A stretch of DNA of 63,892 nucleotides from JAMOBE01 sp039908285. Its GTDB lineage: Bacteria; Pseudomonadota; Alphaproteobacteria; Rhodospirillales; Rhodospirillaceae. A program made the translations under genes and the position numbers. The stretch lies in the NCBI GenBank assembly GCA_039908285.1, contig JAMOBE010000009.1:1-63892 (forward strand), in the 5' to 3' direction. Numbering within the stretch: position 1 is the first letter of the stretch; every line of letters starts with the position of its first letter. Below are positions 55,386 to 63,892 of this stretch, one piece after another. A model generated the notes under the pieces. It ran no database searches. It worked only from the letters and a program-made list of their open reading frames with translations, and was not told where the DNA came from.

Positions 55386-55629
55386 ACCATTATCCTATCC
55401 AGATGGACCAACTGATCGGCCCCGTCCCCCCGGCGCGCGACCTGGTTCCCCCGCACTGACGGCGAAGGATGACGGAAGCACCAATTCGTGCCAGAAAAAT
55501 ACGGCCAGCGCAACATGAGGCAACATCCGCCAAGGAAATTGGCGGAAAGTTGCTCACGGCCGACGCGACTTCCGTGCCAACGCCACCCTCAGCCGTTCCC
55601 GCCGAGTCGGTCCCTTTCCCCGAATCGCG

Positions 55630-56106
55630 CTATCGATTGTAGACGTTCTGCACCAGGACCGCCCGGATGATTCCCTCGCCGACCACCCGGGTGCAGATGC
55701 GCTGGATTTCCGCTTTCAGGACCTGGAGATCCGCCGTCCGACGGTCTTCCATGTGCTTTGGCAGAAAATCGTAGAGACCGCGAATGATGGCGTCATGGAT
55801 CAGTGGCATGGACTGCTCGACGTGGGACTTGCCGTGGGGATCCACCTCCAGCCGGACCTCGATCAGAATCGAGCCCTTCAGCGTACCGTTGACGATGATC
55901 GGGACGACGAACTGCTCCATCTCGACATAGGACGAGGGCGCCGGTGGCGGTGGCGGCGGTGGCGGCTCGTCGCCCTTGACCAGGTATGGCCGCAGGGGCC
56001 CGGGCACCATATCGGCCGGAATCGTCACCAGGTTGAACTTGACCAGCCCGAAGGCGATTCCTCCCAGCAGAACCAGCAGGACGATGATGATGCCCACGAT
56101 CTTCAT
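55630..56106 (-). CDS. FliL-like single-pass membrane protein
   Basis: A 158-aa protein with an N-terminal membrane helix (about 3-22, IVGIIIVLLVLLGGIAFGLV), a Pro-rich stretch (eight prolines) and a FliL-type periplasmic domain (VEMEQFVVPIIVNGTLKGSI, LIEVRLEVDPHG, LIHDAIIRGLYDFLPKHM, QVLKAEIQRICTRVVGEGII). FliL proteins are stomatin-like and surround the flagellar stator, but no flagellar gene is near. It overlaps thiL by 4 nt. In several alphaproteobacteria a FliL-like gene follows thiL; its function there is unknown. So I do not call it fliL. Confidence 0.8.
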   Translation of the reverse strand: MKIVGIIIVLLVLLGGIAFGLVKFNLVTIPADMVPGPLRPYLVKGDEPPPPPPPPAPSSYVEMEQFVVPIIVNGTLKGSILIEVRLEVDPHGKSHVEQSMPLIHDAIIRGLYDFLPKHMEDRRTADLQVLKAEIQRICTRVVGEGIIRAVLVQNVYNR

Positions 56107-57134
56107 TGGCGCTTTCCTTCCGCCGTTTCTGGGCCGAAATGACGATAGCCGCGCCGCGCCGGGGTCACGTCGCCCCCATCCGCGTCGAGCACCCGGACCC
56201 CCGGCGCCGCGACCATCCGGCCGATGGCGGTTACCGCGACCCCGGCGATGGCGGCGGCCGATTCGACTCGGCCCATGTCTTCCGGGGCGATGGTGAACAG
56301 GAGTTCATAGTCGTCCCCGCCCGCCAATACCGACTCCATGCGCTCCGGTGCCGAAACGATCGCCGCCCGGGCCGCCGGCGACAGCGGGATGAGGTCCGCC
56401 TTGAGGTCGGCCCCCAGGCCCGCCCCCAGGCCCGCCCCCAGGCCCGCCAGCGTACAGACATGCCCGAGGTCCTGGAGCAGCCCGTCCGACACGTCGAGGC
56501 AGGCGTGAGCCAGGCCGATCAGCCGTGGCCCGAGCCCGAGTCGCGGCTGCGGCAGGCGATAGCGATCGATGAGGAATCGCGCTTCGGCCGCGGCGACTCC
56601 GAGGGACCCCCGGCAGGCCTTGAGGCCGAGGGCCGCATCGCCGATGGTGCCGGAGACGACGATCACGTCGCCGACGCACGCCCCCCGCCGCAGCAGCGCC
56701 GTCCCCGTCGGCACCAGGCCGAGGGCGGTGAGGCTGAAGGTCGCCGGCCCCGGAGTCGCCACCGTGTCGCCGCCGATCAGGTCGACGCCGAACTCCGCCC
56801 GATCGGCCTTGAGGCCGGCGGCGAACGACTCGAGCCATGGGTCGTCCACGTCCCGCGGCAGGCAGGCGGTCAGCAGCATGCCCCACGGCGTCGCCCCCAT
56901 GGCCGCCAGGTCGGACAGGTTGACCCGCACCAGCTTGCGGGCCACCAGGTCGGGAGGGTCGTCGGCGAGGAAGTGGACCCCGGCGACGATGGCATCGGTG
57001 GTGGCGACCAGCGACCGGCCGGCCGGCACCTCCAGCACCGCCGCATCGTCGGTCAGCCCATAGGCGCCCGGAGTCGACGCGGCGAGGGGCGCGAACAGCT
57101 CCGCGATCAGGTCGAATTCGCCGCGGCGGCTCAC
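56103..57134 (-). CDS. thiL: Thiamine-monophosphate kinase
   Basis: Final step of thiamine diphosphate synthesis, 343 aa. Motifs: GEFDLIAELFAPL, LTDDAAVLEVPAGRSLVATT, VRVNLSDLAAMGATPWGMLL, LIGGDTVATPGPATFSLTAL, VIVSGTIGDAALGLKA and CLDVSDGLLQDLGHVC, ending in GGDDYELLFTIAP. A (GLGA)n run of 12-bp tandem repeats (56411-56448) follows the DVSDGL motif, in a loop. It overlaps nusB and the FliL-like gene by 4 nt each. Confidence 0.95.
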   Translation of the reverse strand: MSRRGEFDLIAELFAPLAASTPGAYGLTDDAAVLEVPAGRSLVATTDAIVAGVHFLADDPPDLVARKLVRVNLSDLAAMGATPWGMLLTACLPRDVDDPWLESFAAGLKADRAEFGVDLIGGDTVATPGPATFSLTALGLVPTGTALLRRGACVGDVIVVSGTIGDAALGLKACRGSLGVAAAEARFLIDRYRLPQPRLGLGPRLIGLAHACLDVSDGLLQDLGHVCTLAGLGAGLGAGLGADLKADLIPLSPAARAAIVSAPERMESVLAGGDDYELLFTIAPEDMGRVESAAAIAGVAVTAIGRMVAAPGVRVLDADGGDVTPARRGYRHFGPETAEGKRQ

Positions 57135-57664
57135 CGGCCCCCCTTCGCGCCCCGCTCGTCGGGACGCACCAGACGTCCGATGCGGTCGAGCACCGCATTG
57201 ACCAGGCCGGGCTCCGGCCCGCCGTAGAAGGCGTGGGCCACGTCCACGTACTCGGTGATCACCACCCGCAGCGGCACGTCGCCCCGCTCCAGCAGCTCGA
57301 AGGTCCCGGCCCGCAGAATCGACCGGATGATCAGCTCCAGCCGCTCCGGCGTCCAGTCGGCGCTCAGCGCCCCGGCGATCATGCCGTCCAGATCCTCACG
57401 CCGCGCCGTCGCCCCCCGCACGATGGCCGCCAGAAGGTCGAAGTCGGGCTCGACCAGGGGGACGGCAACCTCGCGCTCGGTCTCGGGGTCGTCGGTCAGG
57501 GCCTCCCCGGCCAGACGGCGCGGACGAAAGTCCTTCAGCACCGTCTCCACCCCGGCCCCGGTCACCTCCGCCTGATAGAGCGCCTGCACGGCGCCGAGTC
57601 GCGCGGCGCTCCGCCGTCGCCCGGGCGCCGCCGGCTCCGCGGCGCTGGGGGTCCCGGTGGTCAC
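57131..57664 (-). CDS. nusB: Transcription antitermination protein NusB
   Basis: All-helical RNA-binding protein acting with NusE in rRNA antitermination, 177 aa from the GTG at 57664. Motifs: RRSAARLGAVQALYQAEVTG at the N-terminus, DWTPERLELIIRSILRAGTF and VPLRVVITEYVDVAHAFYGG with LVNAVLDRIGR near the end. The GTG start gives a 4-nt overlap with ribH; an ATG at 57703 would overlap more. An insert around residue 45 (RPRRLAGEALTDDPETERE) is longer than in E. coli. The ribH-nusB-thiL order is common in proteobacteria. Confidence 0.94.
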   Translation of the reverse strand: MTTGTPSAAEPAAPGRRRSAARLGAVQALYQAEVTGAGVETVLKDFRPRRLAGEALTDDPETEREVAVPLVEPDFDLLAAIVRGATARREDLDGMIAGALSADWTPERLELIIRSILRAGTFELLERGDVPLRVVITEYVDVAHAFYGGPEPGLVNAVLDRIGRLVRPDERGAKGGR

Positions 57665-58116
57665 AGGCCCATTTCGTGCTTCACGGCGATCATGCGCAGG
57701 CATGCCACCGCGGCGCGGCCACCGAAGTTGCGTCCCTCGGGGGAGGCGCGCTCGACCGCATGCTCATAGTCGTGGCAGGTGATGATGCCGTTGCCCACCG
57801 CCAGGGAATACTGCAGGGCCAGATTCTGGACGCCATTGATCGCCTCGCGCGAGACGTGCTCGTAGTGGTCCGTCTGCCCCTTGATGGCGCAGCCCAGCAC
57901 CACGTAGCCGGCGAAGCGATGGTCCGTCGCCCGCAGTTCCATCGCCCGGATGGCGAAGCGGATGACCGCCGGAACCTCCAGGATGCCGGGAACGATGATG
58001 CGCTTGTACCCGGCGCCCTTGGCCGTCAGCTCGGTGATCGCGCCCTTGACCAGATCGTCGGTGATATCGTCGTAGAAGCGGGCTTCCACGATCAGAATGC
58101 GGGGACCCCCAGCCAT
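57661..58116 (-). CDS. ribH: 6,7-dimethyl-8-ribityllumazine synthase
   Basis: Penultimate riboflavin step, 151 aa. RILIVEARFYDDITDDLVKG, VPGILEVPAVIRFAIRAMEL, YVVLGCAIKGQTDHYEHVSR (active-site H in the KGxTxHxE-type loop), LAVGNGIITCHDYEHAVERA and GRAAVACLRMIAVKHEMGL are present. Its start (ATG 58116 or 58119) overlaps the ribBX stop, with GGAGG just upstream. Confidence 0.96.
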   Translation of the reverse strand: MAGGPRILIVEARFYDDITDDLVKGAITELTAKGAGYKRIIVPGILEVPAVIRFAIRAMELRATDHRFAGYVVLGCAIKGQTDHYEHVSREAINGVQNLALQYSLAVGNGIITCHDYEHAVERASPEGRNFGGRAAVACLRMIAVKHEMGL

Positions 58117-59243
58117 CATGCCTCCTCGGCCACGGGAATGGGCCTCTGCTCGACCACGGACAGCCCGTAGCCGTCCAGACCAATGATGGTCTTGCGAGTG
58201 TTGGTCAAGAGGATCATGTCGCGCACCTTGAGATCGAGGAGAATCTGGGCGCCGACGCCATAGTCTCGCAGCTCGCCCCGGCTTTTCGGGTTGCCCTCGG
58301 CGTGGGCGCGGGCCCAGTCGCTCAGGGTGGTCGGCCGCTGCTCGCGCAGGAGGACCACGGTGCCGCGGCCGTGGGCGGCGATGAGGCCCATGGCCGCATG
58401 CAGGACGCCGCTGCGCCCCGCCGAGCGGTCGCACAGCACGTCGTCGAGAAGGTTCAGGGCATGCATGCGCACCATCACCGGCCCGGGTTCGGACAGGTCG
58501 CCCTTGACCAGGGCGACGTGCTCGGTCGGGGCGATGCGGCTGCGATACACCACCATGCGCCACTCGCCGCCATGCACCGAGTCGAGGGTGGTCTCCACCA
58601 CCGGCTCCACAAGCTGCTCGGTGCGGCGGCGGTGGATGATGAGGTCGGCGATCTTCGCCACCTTGAGGCCATGGGTCGCGGCGAATTGGACCAGGTCCGG
58701 CATGCGCGCCATGGTGCCGTCGTCGTTCATGATCTCGCAGATCACCCCCGACGGATTGAGGCCGGCCAGGCGGGCGATGTCCACCGCCGCCTCGGTATGG
58801 CCGGTGCGCACCAGGACGCCGCCATCCCGCGCCACCAGCGGGAAGACGTGGCCGGGAGTGGCGATGTCGGCCCGGCCCTTGCCGGGGTCGATGGCCACGG
58901 CGATGGTGCGCGCCCGGTCCGAGGCCGAGATGCCGGTGGTCACCCCCTCCCGCGCCTCGATGCTGACGGTGAAGGCCGTCGAGTGGCGCGACGAGTTGTC
59001 GCGGGTCATCGGGTGCAGGTCGAGTTCGTCGGCGCGGGCCTGGGTCAGGGCGAGGCAGATCAGGCCCCGCCCATGCTTGGCCATGAAGTTGATGGCGTCG
59101 GGCGTCGCCATCTGGGCCGGAATCACCAGATCGCCCTCGTTCTCCCGGTCCTCGTCGTCCACGAGGATGAACATGCGGCCGTTGCGGGCCTCTTCGATGA
59201 TATCCTCGGTGGAGGAGAGAAAGGAGCTGTACGGCACGGTCAT
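58116..59243 (-). CDS. ribBX: RibBX: DHBP synthase fused to a degenerate GTP cyclohydrolase II-like domain
   Basis: The N-terminal 205 residues are a complete 3,4-dihydroxy-2-butanone-4-phosphate synthase (ILVDDEDRENEGDLVIPAQM, TRDNSSRHSTAFTVSIEARE, HVFPLVARDGGVLVRTGHTE, VICEIMNDDGTMARMPDL). The C-terminal 165 residues align with GTP cyclohydrolase II but lack its zinc ligands. Where VRVHSECLTGDVFG and a C-x-C pair should be, it reads VRMHALNLLDDVLCD with no cysteine set. The protein therefore matches the RibBX variant described as widespread in Proteobacteria, and should not supply GTP cyclohydrolase II activity. A separate ribA must lie elsewhere. Confidence 0.9.
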   Translation of the reverse strand: MTVPYSSFLSSTEDIIEEARNGRMFILVDDEDRENEGDLVIPAQMATPDAINFMAKHGRGLICLALTQARADELDLHPMTRDNSSRHSTAFTVSIEAREGVTTGISASDRARTIAVAIDPGKGRADIATPGHVFPLVARDGGVLVRTGHTEAAVDIARLAGLNPSGVICEIMNDDGTMARMPDLVQFAATHGLKVAKIADLIIHRRRTEQLVEPVVETTLDSVHGGEWRMVVYRSRIAPTEHVALVKGDLSEPGPVMVRMHALNLLDDVLCDRSAGRSGVLHAAMGLIAAHGRGTVVLLREQRPTTLSDWARAHAEGNPKSRGELRDYGVGAQILLDLKVRDMILLTNTRKTIIGLDGYGLSVVEQRPIPVAEEA

Positions 59244-59827
59244 TCCTTCTGCAGCAGGCGGGCAACATAGCGCGCCAGCATGTCGATTTCCATGTTCACG
59301 TGGTCACCGGGCCCGAGGGCGCCCAGCGTCGTCGCCGTCTGGGTGTGGGGGATGATGTTGATGCCGAATCGGGCGCCGTCCACCTCGTTGACCGTCAGCG
59401 ACACGCCGTCGAGGGCCACCGAGCCCTTGGGGGCGACGAACTGCCTGAGTTCGGGCGGCGACTCGAAGGTGAAGCGCTTCGAGTCGCCATCGGGAACCAC
59501 CGACACCACCGTGGCGACGCCGTCCACGTGACCCGAGACGATGTGCCCGCCCAATTCATCGCCAAGCCTCATGGCCCGCTCGAAGTTGACCGCCGTGCCC
59601 TCCCGCCAGCTCCCGAGGGTGGTCTTCGACAGGGTCTCGGCCGAAACCTGCATGGCGAACCACTCTGTCCCCTTGTCGATGACCGTGAGACAGCAGCCAC
59701 AGCACGCTATGGAGGCGCCGATGTCCACGGATCCCGTGTCATAGGTGGTGTTGAACTCGATGCGCGTCTCGCCCTTGCGCTCGATGCGCCGCACCGAGCC
59801 GAGATCCGTGATGATTCCAGTGAACAT
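59240..59827 (-). CDS. ribE: Riboflavin synthase, alpha subunit
   Basis: Dismutates two lumazines to riboflavin, 195 aa. Two homologous lumazine-binding halves: MFTGIITDLGSVRRIERKGE with SIACCGCCLTVIDKG, then GGHIVSGHVDGVATVVSV with VALDGVSLTVNEVDGARFGI and IPHTQTATTLG. Overlaps ribBX by 4 nt. Called ribC in some organisms. Confidence 0.96.
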   Translation of the reverse strand: MFTGIITDLGSVRRIERKGETRIEFNTTYDTGSVDIGASIACCGCCLTVIDKGTEWFAMQVSAETLSKTTLGSWREGTAVNFERAMRLGDELGGHIVSGHVDGVATVVSVVPDGDSKRFTFESPPELRQFVAPKGSVALDGVSLTVNEVDGARFGINIIPHTQTATTLGALGPGDHVNMEIDMLARYVARLLQKE

Positions 59828-59840
59828 TCCTCAGTCCCCC

Positions 59841-60926
59841 TCACCGCCGCTCGTACAGTTCCATCAGGTCGTCGCCAAGTTCCACAGTCGCCGTCCGGGT
59901 GAACATGGGAGAATCGGCCAGTCGGTCAAGTCCCATCGCCGCCACCGCCGGAATGCCCTCGCCGCCGATCACCCTGGGGGCGTGGAACCAGACGAGGCGA
60001 TCGACCAGCCCTTGCCGCAGCAATGCGGCGGCCAGGTGACCGCCTCCCTCCACCAGCACGCGGGTGATGCCACGTCCGCCGAGGGCCGCCAGGGCCGCCC
60101 GCAGGTCCACGTGTCCGTCGGCATCGGCCGGCACTCCCAGGATACTGGGGCCGAGGTCGACGGGGCTGTCGACGCAGCCGATGATCCAGGTGGGCACCTG
60201 GTGGGCGGTGGCGACGAGTCGACTCGACGGCGGCAGGCGGAACCGGCTGTCCACCACCGCCCGCACCGGCGAGTGCCCGGACAGTCCAGGCAACCGGCAG
60301 GTGAGGTCGGGATCGTCGGCGAGGGCCGTGCCGATCCCGACCATCACCGCGTCGTGCTCGGCTCGCAGGCGGTGGGCGTGGGCGCGGGCCGAGTCGCCGG
60401 TGATCCAGCGGCTCTCGCCGCTGGCCATGGCGATGCGGCCATCCAGGGTGGAGGCGAGCTTCAGCGTCACCAGGGGCCGTCCCGCGGTGACGCGCAGGAA
60501 GAAGCCGGCGTTGAGCGCCCGCGCCTCGTTTTCGCGGACACCGGTGGTCACGGCGATGCCGGCCTCGCGCAGGCGGGCGGCGCCGCGGCCACTGACCCGG
60601 GGGTCCGGGTCCTCGACCGCCATCACCACCCGGGCGACTCCGGCCGCCACCAGGGCGTCGGCGCAGGGCGGGGTGCGGCCGTGATGGCTGCATGGCTCCA
60701 GGCTGACATAGGCGGTGGCGCCGCGGGCCAGGTCGCCGGCGCGGGCCAGGGCCTCGGTCTCGGCATGGGGACGGCCACCGGGCTGGGTCCAGCCGCGGCC
60801 GACGACCCGACCGTCGTCCACCAGCACGCAGCCCACGGCGGGATTGGGCCACACCCTCCCGAGGCCGCGCCCGGCCAGGGCCAGGGCGGCTGCCATGAAG
60901 CCCGAGTCGACGTCAGCCCTCGCCAC
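59841..60926 (-). CDS. ribD: Bifunctional riboflavin deaminase/reductase RibD
   Basis: Second and third riboflavin steps, 361 aa. Deaminase domain: GRVWPNPAVGCVLVDDGRVV, zinc site PHAETEAL and LEPCSHHGRTPPCADAL. Reductase domain: RPLVTLKLASTLDGRIAMAS, SRWITGDSARAHAHRLRAEH, DAVMVGIGTALADDPDLTCR and VLVEGGGHLAAALLRQGLVD. The GTG at 60926 overlaps the nrdR stop by 14 nt; ATG 60896 is the alternative. No FMN riboswitch is seen before it, as it lies inside an operon. Confidence 0.95.
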   Translation of the reverse strand: MARADVDSGFMAAALALAGRGLGRVWPNPAVGCVLVDDGRVVGRGWTQPGGRPHAETEALARAGDLARGATAYVSLEPCSHHGRTPPCADALVAAGVARVVMAVEDPDPRVSGRGAARLREAGIAVTTGVRENEARALNAGFFLRVTAGRPLVTLKLASTLDGRIAMASGESRWITGDSARAHAHRLRAEHDAVMVGIGTALADDPDLTCRLPGLSGHSPVRAVVDSRFRLPPSSRLVATAHQVPTWIIGCVDSPVDLGPSILGVPADADGHVDLRAALAALGGRGITRVLVEGGGHLAAALLRQGLVDRLVWFHAPRVIGGEGIPAVAAMGLDRLADSPMFTRTATVELGDDLMELYERR

Positions 60927-61374
60927 TGCCGCCCAGGGTCTCGACGAAGGTCTCGAAGTCCTTCGCCTCGCGGAAGTTCTTGTAGACGGAGGCGAAGCGG
61001 ACATAGGCGACCTGATCCAGGCCGCGCAGCGACTCCATCACCATTTCGCCGATGGTCTGGGACGGGATCTCGCTCTCGCCCGAGCTTTCCAGGCGGCGCT
61101 GGATGCCGTTGACGATGCGCTCGATGCGATCCTCCTCGACGGGCCGCTTGCGCACGGCGATGCGGATGGAGCGGGCCAGCTTCTCACGGTCGAAGGCGAT
61201 GCGGTGCCCATCCTTCTTCACCACCATCAGCTCGCGGAGCTGCACCCTTTCGAACGTCGTGAACCGTGAGCCGCAATCCGGACAGAACCGCCGCCGGCGG
61301 ATGGCCGAGTTGTCCTCCGTCGGACGAGAGTCCTTTACCTGTGTGTCGGCGTGGCCGCAGAACGGACAGCGCAT
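60913..61374 (-). CDS. nrdR: Transcriptional repressor NrdR
   Basis: Zinc-ribbon and ATP-cone regulator that represses ribonucleotide reductase genes when dATP is high, 153 aa. Ribbon: MRCPFCGHADTQVKDSRPTE with FCPDCGSRFTTFERV; ATP-cone: VVKKDGHRIAFDREKLARSI. It begins 25 nt after the glyA stop and precedes ribD, the conserved glyA-nrdR-rib order. Confidence 0.97.
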   Translation of the reverse strand: MRCPFCGHADTQVKDSRPTEDNSAIRRRRFCPDCGSRFTTFERVQLRELMVVKKDGHRIAFDREKLARSIRIAVRKRPVEEDRIERIVNGIQRRLESSGESEIPSQTIGEMVMESLRGLDQVAYVRFASVYKNFREAKDFETFVETLGGSGEG

Positions 61375-61399
61375 GTCTTAAACTCCTCCCCCGATTCCC

Positions 61400-62692
<1,293 letters not shown>

Positions 62693-63217
62693 TCGCCGAC
62701 CTTCTCCGTTGGTGGTGATCCGGGCTCGGGAAAGGACCGCGACTCCGAGTCGTCATGACGAGTCGGTAGGAACCCACCCCGATTGCACCGGCAACAGGCC
62801 CCTCACCCCTCACCTGTATCCACCCGCTGGCAGAACGCAGCACGAAGAGTTCGCAACCCTTGCGGCGATTGAATACCATATGTCGACACCGTTTGCCAAC
62901 ACGGCACAAGGTTTCGGCATGACATTGCCCACACGCGGCATGTCGCGCCGCCGTTGTCGGCTCAACAGGACCTTGGTCTAGTCCGACAGGTTAGCTCCAG
63001 GAAAGCAGCCTACTTTCGGCATGACAATCTATCGGACTTGCGGTCATATTCATCCGGATGCTATGAGGACAGGGCGGTCGATGGGCGGTTTATTCCCGGC
63101 CGCGGGGCGATGAAGAACTGATTATTCTTGCCGGGCAATTCCGAGATTGACAGCCAAGTCGTCTCGTGCCCATAGTTACTCCCGAACAAGGTGTCGATGC
63201 ACAAGGTTGATGCGGAC
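62693..63217. other. Gap between divergent glyA and mucR
   Basis: About 500 bp with no convincing gene. A perfect 12-bp palindrome TCGTCATGACGA at 62750-62761, flanked by AGTCG/GTCGG-like repeats, could be an operator or leader structure for glyA. No glycine, SAM or other riboswitch core was recognised. The right half is AT-richer (63000-63190), as expected for a MucR-type autoregulated promoter. Confidence 0.45.
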
Positions 63218-63676
63218 ATGAGCGAAAACACAGGGGAACGGGTAGCGCGCGAGGAGATGCTGCGCATGGCCGTGGACGTGGTTGCGGCATACGTAAGCAA
63301 GAACCCTTTGCCGGCAGGGCAGATTCCGGAGGTGATACAGACCGTGTTCACTTCGCTGAACGCCCTGGACGGCAGCGCGATCGAGGCCAAGGCTGAAGCG
63401 CCAAGGCCAGCGGTGCCAGCGCGCAAGTCGGTGGCGCCCGACTACATCATCTGTCTCGAGGATGGCAAGAAGCTCAAGATGCTGAAGCGCCATCTTCGAA
63501 CCAATTACAACATGACCCCGGACGAATACCGGGCGAAGTGGGGCCTACCGCCGGACTACCCGATGGTGGCACCGAACTACGCGGCCCAGCGGTCGGACTT
63601 CGCGAAGAAGATCGGCCTCGGCCACAAGCGCGACGGCGACAGCATGTCCCGCCGCAAGGTGGTTACCGCCAAGTAA
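63218..63676 (+). CDS. mucR: MucR/Ros family transcriptional regulator, altered zinc site
   Basis: A 152-aa regulator of the Ros/MucR family, which control exopolysaccharide, motility and cell-cycle genes. N-terminal oligomerisation part (AVDVVAAYVSKNPLPAGQIP, EVIQTVFTSLNAL) and DNA-binding part (PDYIICLEDGKKLKMLKRHL, YNMTPDEYRAKWGLPPDYPM, VAPNYAAQRSDFAKKIGLG). Started at 63218 the zinc-site numbering equals that of Ros: Cys79, Asp82 (not Cys), His92, but Asn96-Tyr97 where the last His is expected. Related proteins with a C-D pair, or without zinc, still bind DNA. Starts at 63191 or 63197 are possible. Confidence 0.9.
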   Translation: MSENTGERVAREEMLRMAVDVVAAYVSKNPLPAGQIPEVIQTVFTSLNALDGSAIEAKAEAPRPAVPARKSVAPDYIICLEDGKKLKMLKRHLRTNYNMTPDEYRAKWGLPPDYPMVAPNYAAQRSDFAKKIGLGHKRDGDSMSRRKVVTAK

Positions 63677-63892
63677 TACGCCCAGACACGGTTAAACGTG
63701 TTACGTGTGACCTCGTGACGTTCTTTTCCTCTCCGCCAGGGGGGTGGGGAAGGGCGCACGGGGTGTTTTTTTGTGCCTCCTCGACGCCGGGAATGGAATC
63801 GCTCATCTCGCCGGCCGGCCAAACCACCGCCTGTTAGTTGAATTTCCTTCTTGGCGTGCCGGTTTGTAACCGGTTGGTGGCCTTCCCAGATC
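63677..63892. other. Window end downstream of mucR
   Basis: No gene seen. A short palindrome CCGGTTTGTAACCGG lies near 63859. A clear intrinsic terminator of mucR was not found. Confidence 0.4.

Noticed and set aside
55528..55546. Hairpin CCGCCAA/TTGGCGG as the terminator of the FliL-like gene
   Set aside because: Short 7-bp stem, 85 nt beyond the stop and without a T-run; evidence too weak to list.
55630..56106. Calling the FliL-like gene a flagellar fliL
   Set aside because: No flagellar genes are nearby and the gene is coupled to thiL; only the fold family can be supported.
57661..59268. A 535-residue fusion reading into ribH from upstream
   Set aside because: Only the last 151 residues are lumazine synthase; the rest is an out-of-frame reading of ribBX.
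62693..62900. Glycine or SAM riboswitch before glyA
   Set aside because: No conserved aptamer core was recognised on the leftward strand, only a short palindrome.

Overview
The window is GC-rich and almost fully coding. It looks like the chromosome of an alphaproteobacterium, most likely of the Rhodospirillales (Rhodospirillum/Magnetospirillum type). The grounds are a complete dcw (division and cell wall) cluster ending in an FtsZ with the alphaproteobacterial C-terminal peptide, a K+-independent H+-pyrophosphatase of the R. rubrum type, a MucR/Ros regulator, bactofilin, an NDUFA9-like protein, and the nrdR-ribD-ribE-ribBX-ribH-nusB-thiL order. The genus is inference only.

Layout. 1-5350: two phosphorelay proteins (a 5'-truncated receiver-HPt protein and a large hybrid sensor kinase), then a ribosome hibernation factor. 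5600-12944: a TPR-GT41 glycosyltransferase, htpG, a DUF4160/DUF2442 pair, and an accessory-looking stretch of small genes (repeat-containing hypothetical, Xre regulator, small lipoprotein, small membrane protein, LuxR-type regulator). 12984-14878: lipoprotein, bactofilin and a CysZ/EI24 membrane protein transcribed leftward. 15141-22334: CbiX-like chelatase, a giant polyproline/coiled-coil membrane protein with a small membrane partner, CBS protein, NDUFA9-like protein, tRNA-Leu(CAG) and RNase D. 22416-42814: lpxC and the dcw cluster mraZ-rsmH-ftsL-ftsI-murE-murF-mraY-murD-ftsW-murG-murC-murB-ddl-ftsQ-ftsA-ftsZ, all leftward, mostly with 1-4 nt overlaps, from a clear promoter overlapped by five TGG(G/T) repeats at 10-bp spacing (probable MraZ operator). 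43256-53100: mixed genes (Rpn-type nuclease, beta-carbonic anhydrase, large membrane protein, duplicated TylF-type methyltransferase, MarR, M17 peptidase, GST, RsmD, FGE-fold lipoprotein, repeat-rich coiled-coil protein). 53298-62692: hppA, a FliL-like gene, and the thiL/nusB/riboflavin/nrdR/glyA block. 63218-63676: a MucR/Ros homologue.

Themes. (i) Morphogenesis: the dcw operon, lpxC, bactofilin and a TipN/GPR-like polar-scaffold candidate lie within 30 kb. (ii) Small palindromic DNA elements have entered genes and gaps. A mosaic GC-rich element occurs three times, once in frame inside a phosphorelay gene, and an unrelated 23-bp-arm palindrome sits in frame inside murD. (iii) Several enzymes carry domains that have lost expected catalytic or metal residues: the GTP cyclohydrolase II half of RibBX, the FGE-fold lipoprotein, the second half of the TylF-type protein, and the MucR zinc site. 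(iv) In-frame short tandem repeats are frequent.

No CRISPR array, prophage, rRNA operon or intact insertion sequence was seen. All calls come from reading the sequence; no searches were run.
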